Assembly (NCBI GenBank): GCA_905234005.1
Contig: CAJOFW010000244.1
Coordinates: 1 to 6,444, forward strand
Source: an uncultured Oscillospiraceae bacterium
GTDB lineage: Bacteria > Bacillota > Clostridia > Oscillospirales > Oscillospiraceae
Length of the DNA stretch: 6,444 nucleotides
Direction: 5' to 3'
The notes below the pieces were generated by a model. The model did not search any database and was not told the DNA's origin. It was given only the letters and a program-made list of their open reading frames with translations. This document shows, piece by piece, positions 1 through 4,391 of the stretch; the stretch's first letter is position 1, and every line of letters begins with the position of its first letter. The translations under genes and the position numbers were made by a program.

Positions 1-14
1 ACAACCACATACGA

Positions 15-44
15 AACCACGATGCTGCGGCACCGTGGTTTTTT
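15..44 (+). terminator. Rho-independent terminator
   Basis: The arms AACCACG (15-21) and CGTGGTT (34-40) pair. Pairing can extend inward across one A-C mismatch to leave a six-base loop. A run of six T (39-44) follows directly. This is a standard intrinsic terminator shape on the plus strand. It probably ends the transcript of a gene left of the window, so the small membrane protein gene and the head genes to its right would need their own promoter or readthrough. Confidence 0.75.
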
Positions 45-64
45 GATGGCGTTGGCCGAAGGTG

Positions 65-156
65 TACGAAACAATCCCGGATTTTCTCCCAGATTTTCTC
101 CCAGATTACCCAGATTCAGGGGTTGACAATCCCAGATTGTACGAAATTGTACGAAA
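65..156. repeat. Interleaved short direct repeats (CCCAGATT and TACGAAA)
   Basis: Two short words recur in this AT-richer stretch. CCCAGATT occurs at 88-95, 100-107, 109-116 and 131-138, with a one-base variant CCCGGATT at 76-83; start-to-start spacings are 12, 12, 9 and 22 bases. TACGAAA occurs at 65-71, 140-146 and 150-156, with a further copy at 10-16. ATTGTACGAA is a perfect 10-bp tandem duplication at 136-155. Regular spacing of short words before a gene suggests protein-binding sites (operator or iteron-like) or slippage-derived repeats. The sequence does not say which protein would bind. Confidence 0.7.
123..155 (+). promoter_or_regulatory. Putative promoter -35 box with overlapping operator-like palindrome
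   Basis: TTGACA at 123-128 matches the sigma-70/sigma-A -35 consensus. It overlaps a perfect inverted repeat, ACAATC-CCA-GATTGT (126-140; two 6-bp arms around a 3-base centre). The region at -10 spacing (about 145-151) is AT-rich but matches TATAAT poorly, so the promoter call is weak. The palindrome itself is plain. A regulator bound there would cover the -35 box, the usual geometry of a repressor operator, though regulation is inferred. It lies after the 15-44 terminator and before the 176-322 gene. Confidence 0.4.
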
Positions 157-175
157 AACGAAAGGAGGGAAACGC

Positions 176-322
176 GTGAAGATCATCATCGGGCTTCTGG
201 TGTTCGCCGTGTGCGCGGCGTATGCGCTCGCGATGGGGGCGGCGGCGGGGGACGCTGACCGCTGCCAGCCGAGGCCGCCGGGGTGCGGCCGGGACAATCG
301 AACAGGACGGGACGCGGAGTGA
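176..322 (+). CDS. Small single-pass membrane protein (48 aa), function unknown
   Basis: I do not recognise a family. The GTG start at 176 is chosen because AGGAGG (163-168) lies 7 bases upstream. The frame is open back to GTG 62, but that start lacks a comparable site and the added peptide would be translated repeats. The product opens with Met-Lys, then a hydrophobic helix over about residues 3-24 rich in Ile, Leu, Val and Ala. A short polar Pro/Arg/Gly tail follows with Cys30 and Cys37; Cys13 lies in the helix and does not fit a lipobox. This predicts an N-terminal membrane anchor, or a signal peptide cut near the AAA-G at residues 22-25. It sits between a terminator and the scaffold gene, an unusual place for a membrane protein in a head-assembly block. 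It could be an accessory (moron-like) gene acting on the host envelope, which is inference. Confidence 0.6.
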   Translation: MKIIIGLLVFAVCAAYALAMGAAAGDADRCQPRPPGCGRDNRTGRDAE

Positions 323-361
323 TCCGGGTCTCTTTTTGCCGCCTTAAAAACGGGTTTATTA

Positions 362-376
362 CGGGGAGACACCCCG
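362..376 (+). other. Short hairpin in the leader of the scaffold gene
   Basis: CGGGG (362-366) and CCCCG (372-376) form a perfect 5-bp stem around the loop AGACA. It ends 8 bases before the AGGAGG (385-390) of the scaffold gene. There is no T-run, so it is not a terminator. It may influence ribosome access or message stability, but a stem this short can arise by chance in GC-rich DNA. Confidence 0.3.
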
Positions 377-398
377 AAAACAACAGGAGGTTATCACA

Positions 399-980
399 AT
401 GGAACACAGGGACACTGGCTCCGTGACGGGGCCGCAGGACGCGCCGGCGTTCGATTACGACAAGCTCGCGGGTATCCTCGCCGGGAGGCAGGCGCAGAAT
501 GAGGAATCCGTCCTCAGGGGGTACTTCAGGAGCATGGGCATCACCGGCGAGGAGGCCGCGCTGGCGATCGGCGCGTTCAAGGCGCAGAAGGCCGCGCAGA
601 CGCCCGACCCGTCGCTGCTCGCGGAGAAGGCCGCGCAGGCAAAGGCGGCGGCGGAGCGGGCGCTGCTCGAAAATCACGCGCTGCTGATGGCGGACGAGCT
701 CGGCGTCGCCCTCGCCGTCGTGCCGTATCTGCTCAAAATGGCGGAGCTCGCGGGCGTGGTCTCGGACGAGGGGCAGGTCAACGACACGGCCCTCCGCGCC
801 GCGCTCGAGAAGGTGCTGGCAGACCTGCCGCAGCTCCGCGAGAAGCGTCAGGAGAAGGTTGGCGCGGGCTTTCGCGTCGGCCTGACGCCGGAGAGCGGCG
901 CGGCCGGTGAGCCGACGGGCCGCATGATGTCCATGAAGGACGTCATCGCCGCAAAGCTCGCGTCGGAGATGGGGAGATAA
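399..980 (+). CDS. Capsid scaffolding protein (GP20-like)
   Basis: The 193-residue product is very rich in Ala, Glu, Lys, Leu and Arg, has no Cys, and is mostly predicted helix, with a likely coiled coil over about residues 55-110 (alternating AEKAAQAK-type segments). The C-terminus is a basic/amphipathic segment (MSMKDVIAAKLASEMGR). Composition, length and position immediately before the major capsid gene fit a phage scaffold or GP20-type minor structural protein. Such proteins line the procapsid interior, guide coat assembly through the C-terminal end, and leave before or during DNA packaging. The ATG at 399 has AGGAGG (385-390) with an 8-base spacer. Assignment rests on composition and synteny more than on catalytic or diagnostic residues, and no protease domain is visible. 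Confidence 0.78.
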   Translation: MEHRDTGSVTGPQDAPAFDYDKLAGILAGRQAQNEESVLRGYFRSMGITGEEAALAIGAFKAQKAAQTPDPSLLAEKAAQAKAAAERALLENHALLMADELGVALAVVPYLLKMAELAGVVSDEGQVNDTALRAALEKVLADLPQLREKRQEKVGAGFRVGLTPESGAAGEPTGRMMSMKDVIAAKLASEMGR

Positions 981-1005
981 CCCGCTTTCGGCGCAAAACA
1001 CGGGG

Positions 1006-1029
1006 AGGGGGGCGTTATGCCCCCTTTCT
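1006..1029 (+). terminator. GC-rich terminator-like hairpin between scaffold and capsid genes
   Basis: GGGGGC (1008-1013) pairs perfectly with GCCCCC (1019-1024) around the loop GTTAT, and A1006/G1007 can add two weaker pairs with T1026/T1025. Only TTTCT follows, so the U-tract is short. It sits 14 bases before the capsid Shine-Dalgarno. It could be a leaky terminator/attenuator, or a 5' stabilising structure giving the capsid message a longer life than the scaffold message. Full termination is unlikely because no separate promoter is visible before the capsid gene. Confidence 0.5.
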
Positions 1030-1057
1030 CACTTTCATCATTCAGGAGGTATTTACC

Positions 1058-2053
1058 ATGGCCGTAACATTGGCACAGGCAAAGCTCGGGGTTCTCGATG
1101 ATCTGCAGATGGGCGTCATCGACGAGTTCACCAAGAACAACTGGATCCTCGACCACATCATGTTCGACGACTGCGTGTCCCCGGTCGGGGGCGGCGCGAC
1201 GCCGACCTACGCGTATACCCGGCTGCTGACCCAGCCGACGGCGGCGTTCCGTGCGCTGAACAGCGAGTATACGCCGCAGGAGGTCACACGCCAGCGCTGC
1301 ACGACCGATATCCGCGTGTTCGGCGGCTCGTACCAGATCGACCGCGTCATCGCGAGCCTCGGCGGCATCGCGAACGAGGTGGAGCTGCAGCAGTCGCAGA
1401 AGATCAAGGCCGCGCAGGCGCTGTTCAACGACACGTTCATCAACGGCGATACCGACGACGACGCGAACGCGTTCGACGGCATCGACAAGGCCGTCACCGG
1501 CAGCTCCACCGAGTTCAACGCCGGAAACAGCGCGGACGTGATCGATCTGTCCACCTCGGCCAAGATCGACGAGAACTATCAGGCGTTCCTCGATATGCTC
1601 GACGAGTTTCTGATGGGTCTCGACGGCACGCCGAGCTGCATCATGGGCAATACGAAGCTCATCGCGAAGCTTCGCGCCTGCGCCCGCCGGGCCACGATGT
1701 ATCAGACGGCGCTCAACCAGTGGGGCGAGACCGTGGAGTGCTACGGCAACATCCCCCTTGTGGATATGCGCGCAAAGAGCGGCTCGAACGACGACGTCAT
1801 CGCGACGGGCAGCGACGGCACCACGAGCCTGTACGTCGTCCGCCTCGGGCTGGACGGCGTGCACGCGGTGTCGTTCGCGGGCGTCGCGCCGGTGCAGAGC
1901 TGGCTGCCCGACTACTCGACCGCCGGGGCGGTCAAGACCGGCGAGGTGGAGATGAACGCCGCCATCGCCCTCAAGGCCACGAAGGCCGCCGGCGTCTTCC
2001 GCAACATCAGGGTCACGGCGGCGTCGGACGATGACGACAATGCCGGTTCCTGA
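1058..2053 (+). CDS. Major capsid protein (HK97-fold)
   Basis: The 331-residue coat protein forms the icosahedral shell. The sequence resembles the HK97-fold capsid family of Firmicutes siphoviruses that start MAVTLAQAK-like, continue with a helical segment ending in a viral 'VIDEFTKNNWILDHI' motif (about residues 20-34), then a Tyr/Arg-rich E-loop region (AYTRLLTQPTAAFRALN, about 52-68). A conserved FNDTFINGD segment (about 123-131) and a beta-rich A/P-domain region follow. Length is typical for a coat protein made without a fused protease or delta domain, matching the separate scaffold gene upstream. ATG 1058 has AGGAGG (1044-1049) 8 bases ahead. The C-terminus is Asp-rich (ASDDDDNAGS) because its last 23 bases also encode the start of the connector gene. 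Several Cys residues are present. I am confident of the role. Confidence 0.92.
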   Translation: MAVTLAQAKLGVLDDLQMGVIDEFTKNNWILDHIMFDDCVSPVGGGATPTYAYTRLLTQPTAAFRALNSEYTPQEVTRQRCTTDIRVFGGSYQIDRVIASLGGIANEVELQQSQKIKAAQALFNDTFINGDTDDDANAFDGIDKAVTGSSTEFNAGNSADVIDLSTSAKIDENYQAFLDMLDEFLMGLDGTPSCIMGNTKLIAKLRACARRATMYQTALNQWGETVECYGNIPLVDMRAKSGSNDDVIATGSDGTTSLYVVRLGLDGVHAVSFAGVAPVQSWLPDYSTAGAVKTGEVEMNAAIALKATKAAGVFRNIRVTAASDDDDNAGS

Positions 2054-2429
2054 GCCTTACGCCGACGGGGAGGACTTTGAGGAGCTTTTCCCCGACGAGG
2101 CGGTCGTGCCGGACGAGGCGGCGTTCCGCACCGCGTCGCGTCATGTGGACAGCCTGACGTACAACCGGATCGCCGCCCTCGGCGGCTTCGAGGCGCTGAC
2201 GGATTTTCAGAAGGAGGTCGTGCGCGAGGTCGTCTGTCGGCAGGCGCTGTTTGAGAGCGAGAGCGTGGACGCGCTCTCATCGGTGCTCTCGAGCTATTCC
2301 ATCGGCGGCGTGTCGATGGGCTTTGCCGGCGAGAGCTGGAACGTGCACGTCGAAAACGGCGTGGCGATGCAGCGGGACGTGTACGCCCTGCTCCGGCAGA
2401 CGGGGCTGTGCGTGCGGGTGATCGGCTGA
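2031..2429 (+). CDS. Head-tail connector (adaptor) protein
   Basis: This 132-residue protein lies directly after the capsid gene and overlaps its end by 23 bases. It carries the recognisable connector signature: an acidic N-terminus, then SLTYNRIAALGGFEAL (about 42-57), a helix FQKEVVREVVCRQA, the segment SSYSIGGVSMGF, and a C-terminal MQRDVYALLRQTGLCVRVIG helix end. Proteins of this kind dock on the portal and extend the DNA exit channel, like SPP1 gp15 or the HK97 gp6-type connectors. There is no good Shine-Dalgarno before ATG 2031 or the alternative ATG 2040, so initiation probably depends on ribosomes finishing the capsid gene. The choice between those two starts is open. Confidence 0.85.
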   Translation: MTTMPVPEPYADGEDFEELFPDEAVVPDEAAFRTASRHVDSLTYNRIAALGGFEALTDFQKEVVREVVCRQALFESESVDALSSVLSSYSIGGVSMGFAGESWNVHVENGVAMQRDVYALLRQTGLCVRVIG

Positions 2430-2484
2430 TACATTTTCCTGAAGGAAAAGAATCGACATGAACGGCGGCGAAGGAGGAGGACGC

Positions 2485-2812
2485 ATGAAATGGCCGAGGC
2501 TTGTGCCGGACGCCGTCTGCACGACGCCGATCACGCTCGTCATCGACGGCGAGGAGCTCGACGCGGACGGCGAGCCGGTCGCGGCGGGGATACTGCTGCT
2601 GGCAGGACGGCGGGCGCGTGGAGCTGACCGCGCAGCAGCGGTATGTGCGCATCACGGGCAGGGCGTTCTTCAACGGGGACATCCTGCCCGGCGTGCCGAA
2701 CATCACAGGCGGTTACGGCGTCGTCTTCGGGGAAAAACGCCCGATCGCCGAGGGCGTCAAGGCCCGGAACCCGGACGGAAGCGTGAATTACACGCAGGTG
2801 AATTTCAAATGA
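2485..2812 (+). pseudogene. Head-completion (stopper, Minor_capsid_1-position) gene broken by a one-base frameshift
   Basis: The N-terminal half (MKWPRLVPDAVCTTPITLV... to EPVAA) reads from ATG 2485, which has AAGGAGG (2471-2477) 7 bases upstream. The C-terminal half (GYCCWQDGGRVELTAQQRYV... to GSVNYTQVNFK, stop 2810-2812) is in the next frame. Joining them needs one base skipped in the GGGG run 2586-2589, which restores a 108-residue protein. The joined protein looks like the small beta-rich protein that follows the connector in clostridial siphoviruses, with a conserved CNYQDGG-like turn and a terminal KARNPDGSVNYT motif. By position it is the head-closure/stopper protein that keeps DNA in the filled head. 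Possible causes are a real mutation, a homopolymer base error in assembly, or recoding. Without the shift, translation stays open to 2961. Both halves keep family-like sequence, so the break is recent or artefactual. Confidence 0.75.
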
Positions 2813-2961
2813 GCGCGGTGAAGGTGACGATCGACCGCGAGGCGCTGTATCGGGCGGCCGTCCGGGCGGCGGAGGCGGCGCGGCGGCGTGAGGCGATGAA
2901 GACCGAGGACGGACGCAGGCGGCTGCTTCATCCCGAGCTGCGGAAGGAGGCGGGCGTATGA
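2809..2961 (+). CDS. Short neck ORF (50 aa), possibly an internally deleted Minor_capsid_2/gp10-like gene
   Basis: The ATG at 2809 overlaps the TGA of the preceding gene (ATGA), and its own TGA overlaps the ATG of the next (ATGA at 2958). This places it in a translationally coupled chain. A weak AGGTG lies about 10 bases before the start. The product opens MSAVKVTIDREALYRAAV, a beginning like that of Minor_capsid_2/HK97-gp10-type neck proteins. It then turns into a charged helix (AARRREAMKTEDGRRRLL) and ends HPELRKEAGV. The usual neck protein at this place is about 110-130 residues, so the central domain would be missing. Alternatively it is an unrelated small protein. The overlaps at both ends argue that it is translated; the function is not established. 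Confidence 0.55.
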   Translation: MSAVKVTIDREALYRAAVRAAEAARRREAMKTEDGRRRLLHPELRKEAGV

Positions 2962-3353
2962 CGCTGGCGGAGGTGCGGGACTGGCTCGAGACGCTGGAGT
3001 TGGCGGAGCACTGCCACATCGGGCGCATCGAGAACAAGAAGGAGAAGTCCCTCGGCGTGTACGGGATGGCGAGAAACGGCCGGCCGGTCATGGCGATCGG
3101 CGGCGGGGCGCTGTCGAGCTACGACGTGCGCGGCGTGAGCCTGCTGCTGCACTGGACGAGAAACGCCGCCGCGGCGGAGACGGCCGCGGCGGCGCTCTGG
3201 GACGCGGTGGCCTGCGTCACGGACGTCGACACGCCCGGCGGGGCGCATATCCAGTATATTGAACCGCTGGTGCCGGAGCCGGTGCCGGTCGGGACGGACG
3301 ACGGCGGCGTGTATGAGTACGTCGTCGAGATGAACATCTATTACAGGAGGTAA
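2958..3353 (+). CDS. Minor capsid protein, Minor_capsid_3-like (tail terminator/neck)
   Basis: This 131-residue protein contains the family hallmarks: a start MTLAEVRDWLETL, the segment IGRIENKKEKSLGVY (about residues 22-36), a central SYDVRGVSLLLHW strand, the segment LVPEPVPVGTDDGG, and a C-terminal VYEYVVEMNIYYRR strand. In Firmicutes phages this gene lies just before the tail tube gene. Its product is thought to cap the finished tail and join it to the head, in the role of SPP1 gp17 or lambda gpU. ATG 2958 has AAGGAGG (2944-2950) with a 7-base spacer and overlaps the previous stop codon as ATGA. The stop codon (3351-3353) abuts the AGGAGG of the next gene, so the two are tightly linked. 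Confidence 0.85.
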   Translation: MTLAEVRDWLETLELAEHCHIGRIENKKEKSLGVYGMARNGRPVMAIGGGALSSYDVRGVSLLLHWTRNAAAAETAAAALWDAVACVTDVDTPGGAHIQYIEPLVPEPVPVGTDDGGVYEYVVEMNIYYRR

Positions 3354-3359
3354 TTTACC

Positions 3360-3800
3360 ATGGCAACCACAAGCGGCGTGTTTCCCTGCTACGAAAATCA
3401 GTTCCAGATCGACGTGTCGAGCACGTCCACGGCGAGCTGGAAGACCATCGCGGACTGCGAGACGTTCTCCGTGGCGTTCGACAACGGCGTCGAGGAGTGG
3501 CACCCCTTCGAGCACGAGGGCTGGGTGCGCCGTCTGCTGACCGCGAAGGGCGTGACGGTCTCCGTCACCGCCAAGCGCAACCTCGGCGACGACGGCAACG
3601 ATTTCGTCGCCGGGCTCGCGTGGAAGAACGGCCGCGACGCCGAGACGGACTTCAAGTGGACGTTCCCCGACGGCACCGTCGTGACGTTCACCGACGCGGT
3701 CATCAACGTCACGAACATCGGCGCGGCGGACTCTACGAACGTCGCCCCGCTGGAATTCGAGGTGCTCTCAAACGGCGCCCCGACCGTGACGGCCGGATAA
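3360..3800 (+). CDS. Major tail tube protein
   Basis: The 146-residue, beta-rich protein polymerises into the hexameric rings of the non-contractile tail tube through which DNA passes. Visible features are a Thr/Ser-rich N-terminus, a WHPFEHEGWVRRLLTAKG segment (about residues 47-64), a VTAKRNLGDDGNDFV loop and a FKWTFPDGTVVTFTDAVI hairpin. The conserved end APLEFEVLSNGAPTV is characteristic of tail tube proteins of this Firmicutes group. ATG 3360 follows AGGAGG (3345-3350) with a 9-base spacer. It is the last plus-strand gene before a strong hairpin and a minus-strand cassette. Strong expression would be expected, as the tube protein is needed in many copies. Confidence 0.88.
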   Translation: MATTSGVFPCYENQFQIDVSSTSTASWKTIADCETFSVAFDNGVEEWHPFEHEGWVRRLLTAKGVTVSVTAKRNLGDDGNDFVAGLAWKNGRDAETDFKWTFPDGTVVTFTDAVINVTNIGAADSTNVAPLEFEVLSNGAPTVTAG

Positions 3801-3818
3801 CAGAGCAAAACAACAGGG

Positions 3819-3846
3819 GAGCGGCCCGTCGGGGGACGGGCCGCTC
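3819..3846 (-). terminator. Strong hairpin, best read as terminator of the minus-strand gene
   Basis: A perfect 12-bp stem (3819-3830 with 3835-3846) encloses a four-base loop, and two more outer pairs are possible (3817/3848, and 3818/3847 as a G-T). On the plus strand it is followed by TCGCTGCG with no T-run, so plus-strand termination should be inefficient. On the minus strand the stem is followed by CCCTGTTGTTTTGC, a T-rich tail. The polarity therefore favours ending the transcript of the gene at 3866-4018, while the hairpin could also protect the 3' end of tail tube messages. Confidence 0.7.
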
Positions 3847-3865
3847 TCGCTGCGTGAAATCATAT

Positions 3866-4018
3866 TTACCTGGAGGTTGAGGAGGCTATATAGGTTTTGA
3901 TGAGCTTTTTGACCTCCTCGGCCGTGTAGGTCTCCTGCTTTGGGTTTTCGTCGATGATGGCGATCAGGTCGTATGCCATTGCTTTGCGTGTGTCCTGACG
4001 TTCGGCTTCGGTACCCAT
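3866..4018 (-). CDS. Small minus-strand moron-like gene (50 aa), function unknown
   Basis: Reading the minus strand from ATG 4018-4016 to TAA 3868-3866 gives a 50-residue protein, MGTEAERQDTRKAM... ending IASSTSR. GGGAGG (plus 4027-4032) lies 8 bases before the start, and a near-consensus promoter lies just upstream. The product is hydrophilic with no membrane segment or signal. It appears to form two helices: about residues 5-23 (TRKAMAYDLIAIID) and 33-45 (AEEVKKLIKTYI), linked by ENPKQETYT. I have the impression of similar small 'YTAEE-KKLI-' proteins in Firmicutes prophages but cannot name a family. It runs against all flanking genes, has its own promoter and hairpin, and is visibly less GC-biased (AAA, ACA, ATA, CCA codons). 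This is the pattern of an acquired accessory gene expressed independently of the lytic operon. Confidence 0.75.
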   Translation of the reverse strand: MGTEAERQDTRKAMAYDLIAIIDENPKQETYTAEEVKKLIKTYIASSTSR

Positions 4019-4053
4019 GGCGCTGGCCTCCCTTCGTTTGATTTTTCAAGTCT

Positions 4054-4082
4054 ATTATATAACAGGCGGCGGGAGCCGTCAA
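4054..4082 (-). promoter_or_regulatory. Near-consensus sigma-70/sigma-A promoter, minus strand
   Basis: On the minus strand, TTGACG (plus 4077-4082) and a perfect TATAAT (plus 4054-4059) are separated by exactly 17 bases. Transcription should start near 4047, giving a leader of about 28 bases before the ATG at 4018. The -35 box overlaps the first two bases of the AAGGAGG of the tail chaperone gene on the opposite strand, so plus-strand traffic and this promoter share DNA. No repressor palindrome is evident, which suggests constitutive (lysogenic) expression. Confidence 0.8.
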
Positions 4083-4094
4083 GGAGGAATCAAT

Positions 4095-4391
4095 ATGCGT
4101 TACGATCTGACAGACAAGCTGAAATTCGAGGAGGATCCGGTCATTGTGATCGGGGACACGGAGCTGACGGTGAAATCCGACGCGCTGACGGTGCTCGGGC
4201 TTCTCGACGCCGTGGCGGAGAAGGGCGACGCGGAGGGGGCGCGGATGGCGGCGGAGCTGCTGCTCTCCGAGGCCGACCGCGAAAAGCTCGCCGCGCTTGC
4301 GCTGAAGGTGGACGACTACGTCACGGTCGTGAAGGCCATGATCGCCCTCGCGACGGGCCGCGACCCGGAGGGCGGCGGCGCGGGGGAATAA
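4095..4391 (+). CDS. Tail assembly chaperone, N-terminal (G-like) product
   Basis: The 98-residue protein matches the N-terminal half of Gp15-type tail assembly chaperones: MRYDLTDKLKFEEDPVIVIG, then LTVKSDALTVLGLLD, a helical AELLLSEADREKLAAL and a final DDYVTVVKAMIALATGRDP, before a Gly-rich tail (EGGGAGE). It is expected to bind the tape measure protein and keep it soluble while tail tube protein assembles, like lambda gpG, and not to remain in the virion. ATG 4095 is preferred over ATG 4017 because AAGGAGG (4081-4087) lies 7 bases ahead; the longer form would also translate across the minus-strand promoter. Its stop (4389-4391) directly follows a five-G run that appears to be the frameshift site. 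Confidence 0.85.
   Translation: MRYDLTDKLKFEEDPVIVIGDTELTVKSDALTVLGLLDAVAEKGDAEGARMAAELLLSEADREKLAALALKVDDYVTVVKAMIALATGRDPEGGGAGE
4382..4388 (+). other. Candidate -1 programmed ribosomal frameshift site
   Basis: The heptamer G GGG GAA sits right before the TAA of the chaperone frame. Slipping back one base lets the P-site glycine tRNA re-pair GGG with GGG and moves ribosomes into the frame that encodes the Gp15 C-terminal half (ATA at 4388 onward). The A-site codon would re-pair imperfectly (GAA to GGA), so this is not an ideal X-XXY-YYZ site; the adjacent stop codon may help. The direction of shift (-1) matches the lambda G/GT arrangement. I did not find a convincing downstream pseudoknot. 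Confidence 0.55.

Noticed and set aside
65..156. CRISPR array
   Set aside because: The repeats are 7-10 bases with spacers of only a few bases, well below CRISPR repeat and spacer sizes.
62..175. Upstream GTG 62 start extending the small membrane protein to 86 residues
   Set aside because: The added peptide (PDFLPDFLPDYPDS type) is just translation of the DNA repeats and lacks a good ribosome-binding site; GTG 176 has AGGAGG at ideal spacing.
186..1001. Long minus-strand ORF (271 codons) opposite the scaffold gene
   Set aside because: Arg/His/Leu-rich antisense shadow of GC-rich coding sequence; spans two plus-strand genes and their ribosome-binding sites and shows no family features.
848..1864. 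Minus-strand ORF (338 codons) opposite the capsid gene
   Set aside because: Shadow of a confidently identified capsid gene, with skewed Arg/His/Val composition and crossing a gene boundary.
2458..2484. ATG 2458 as start of the head-completion gene
   Set aside because: It would add a Gly/Glu stretch that is really the translated Shine-Dalgarno of ATG 2485; MKWPRL fits the family start.
4039..4061. Possible plus-strand promoter using TTGATT and the palindromic TTATATAA
   Set aside because: The spacing between the boxes is far too short (12 bases or less); the TATA-like sequence is better explained by the minus-strand TATAAT.
4017..4094. ATG 4017 as start of the chaperone, adding 26 residues
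   Set aside because: The extension crosses the minus-strand promoter and leader and has no family match; ATG 4095 has a strong Shine-Dalgarno.
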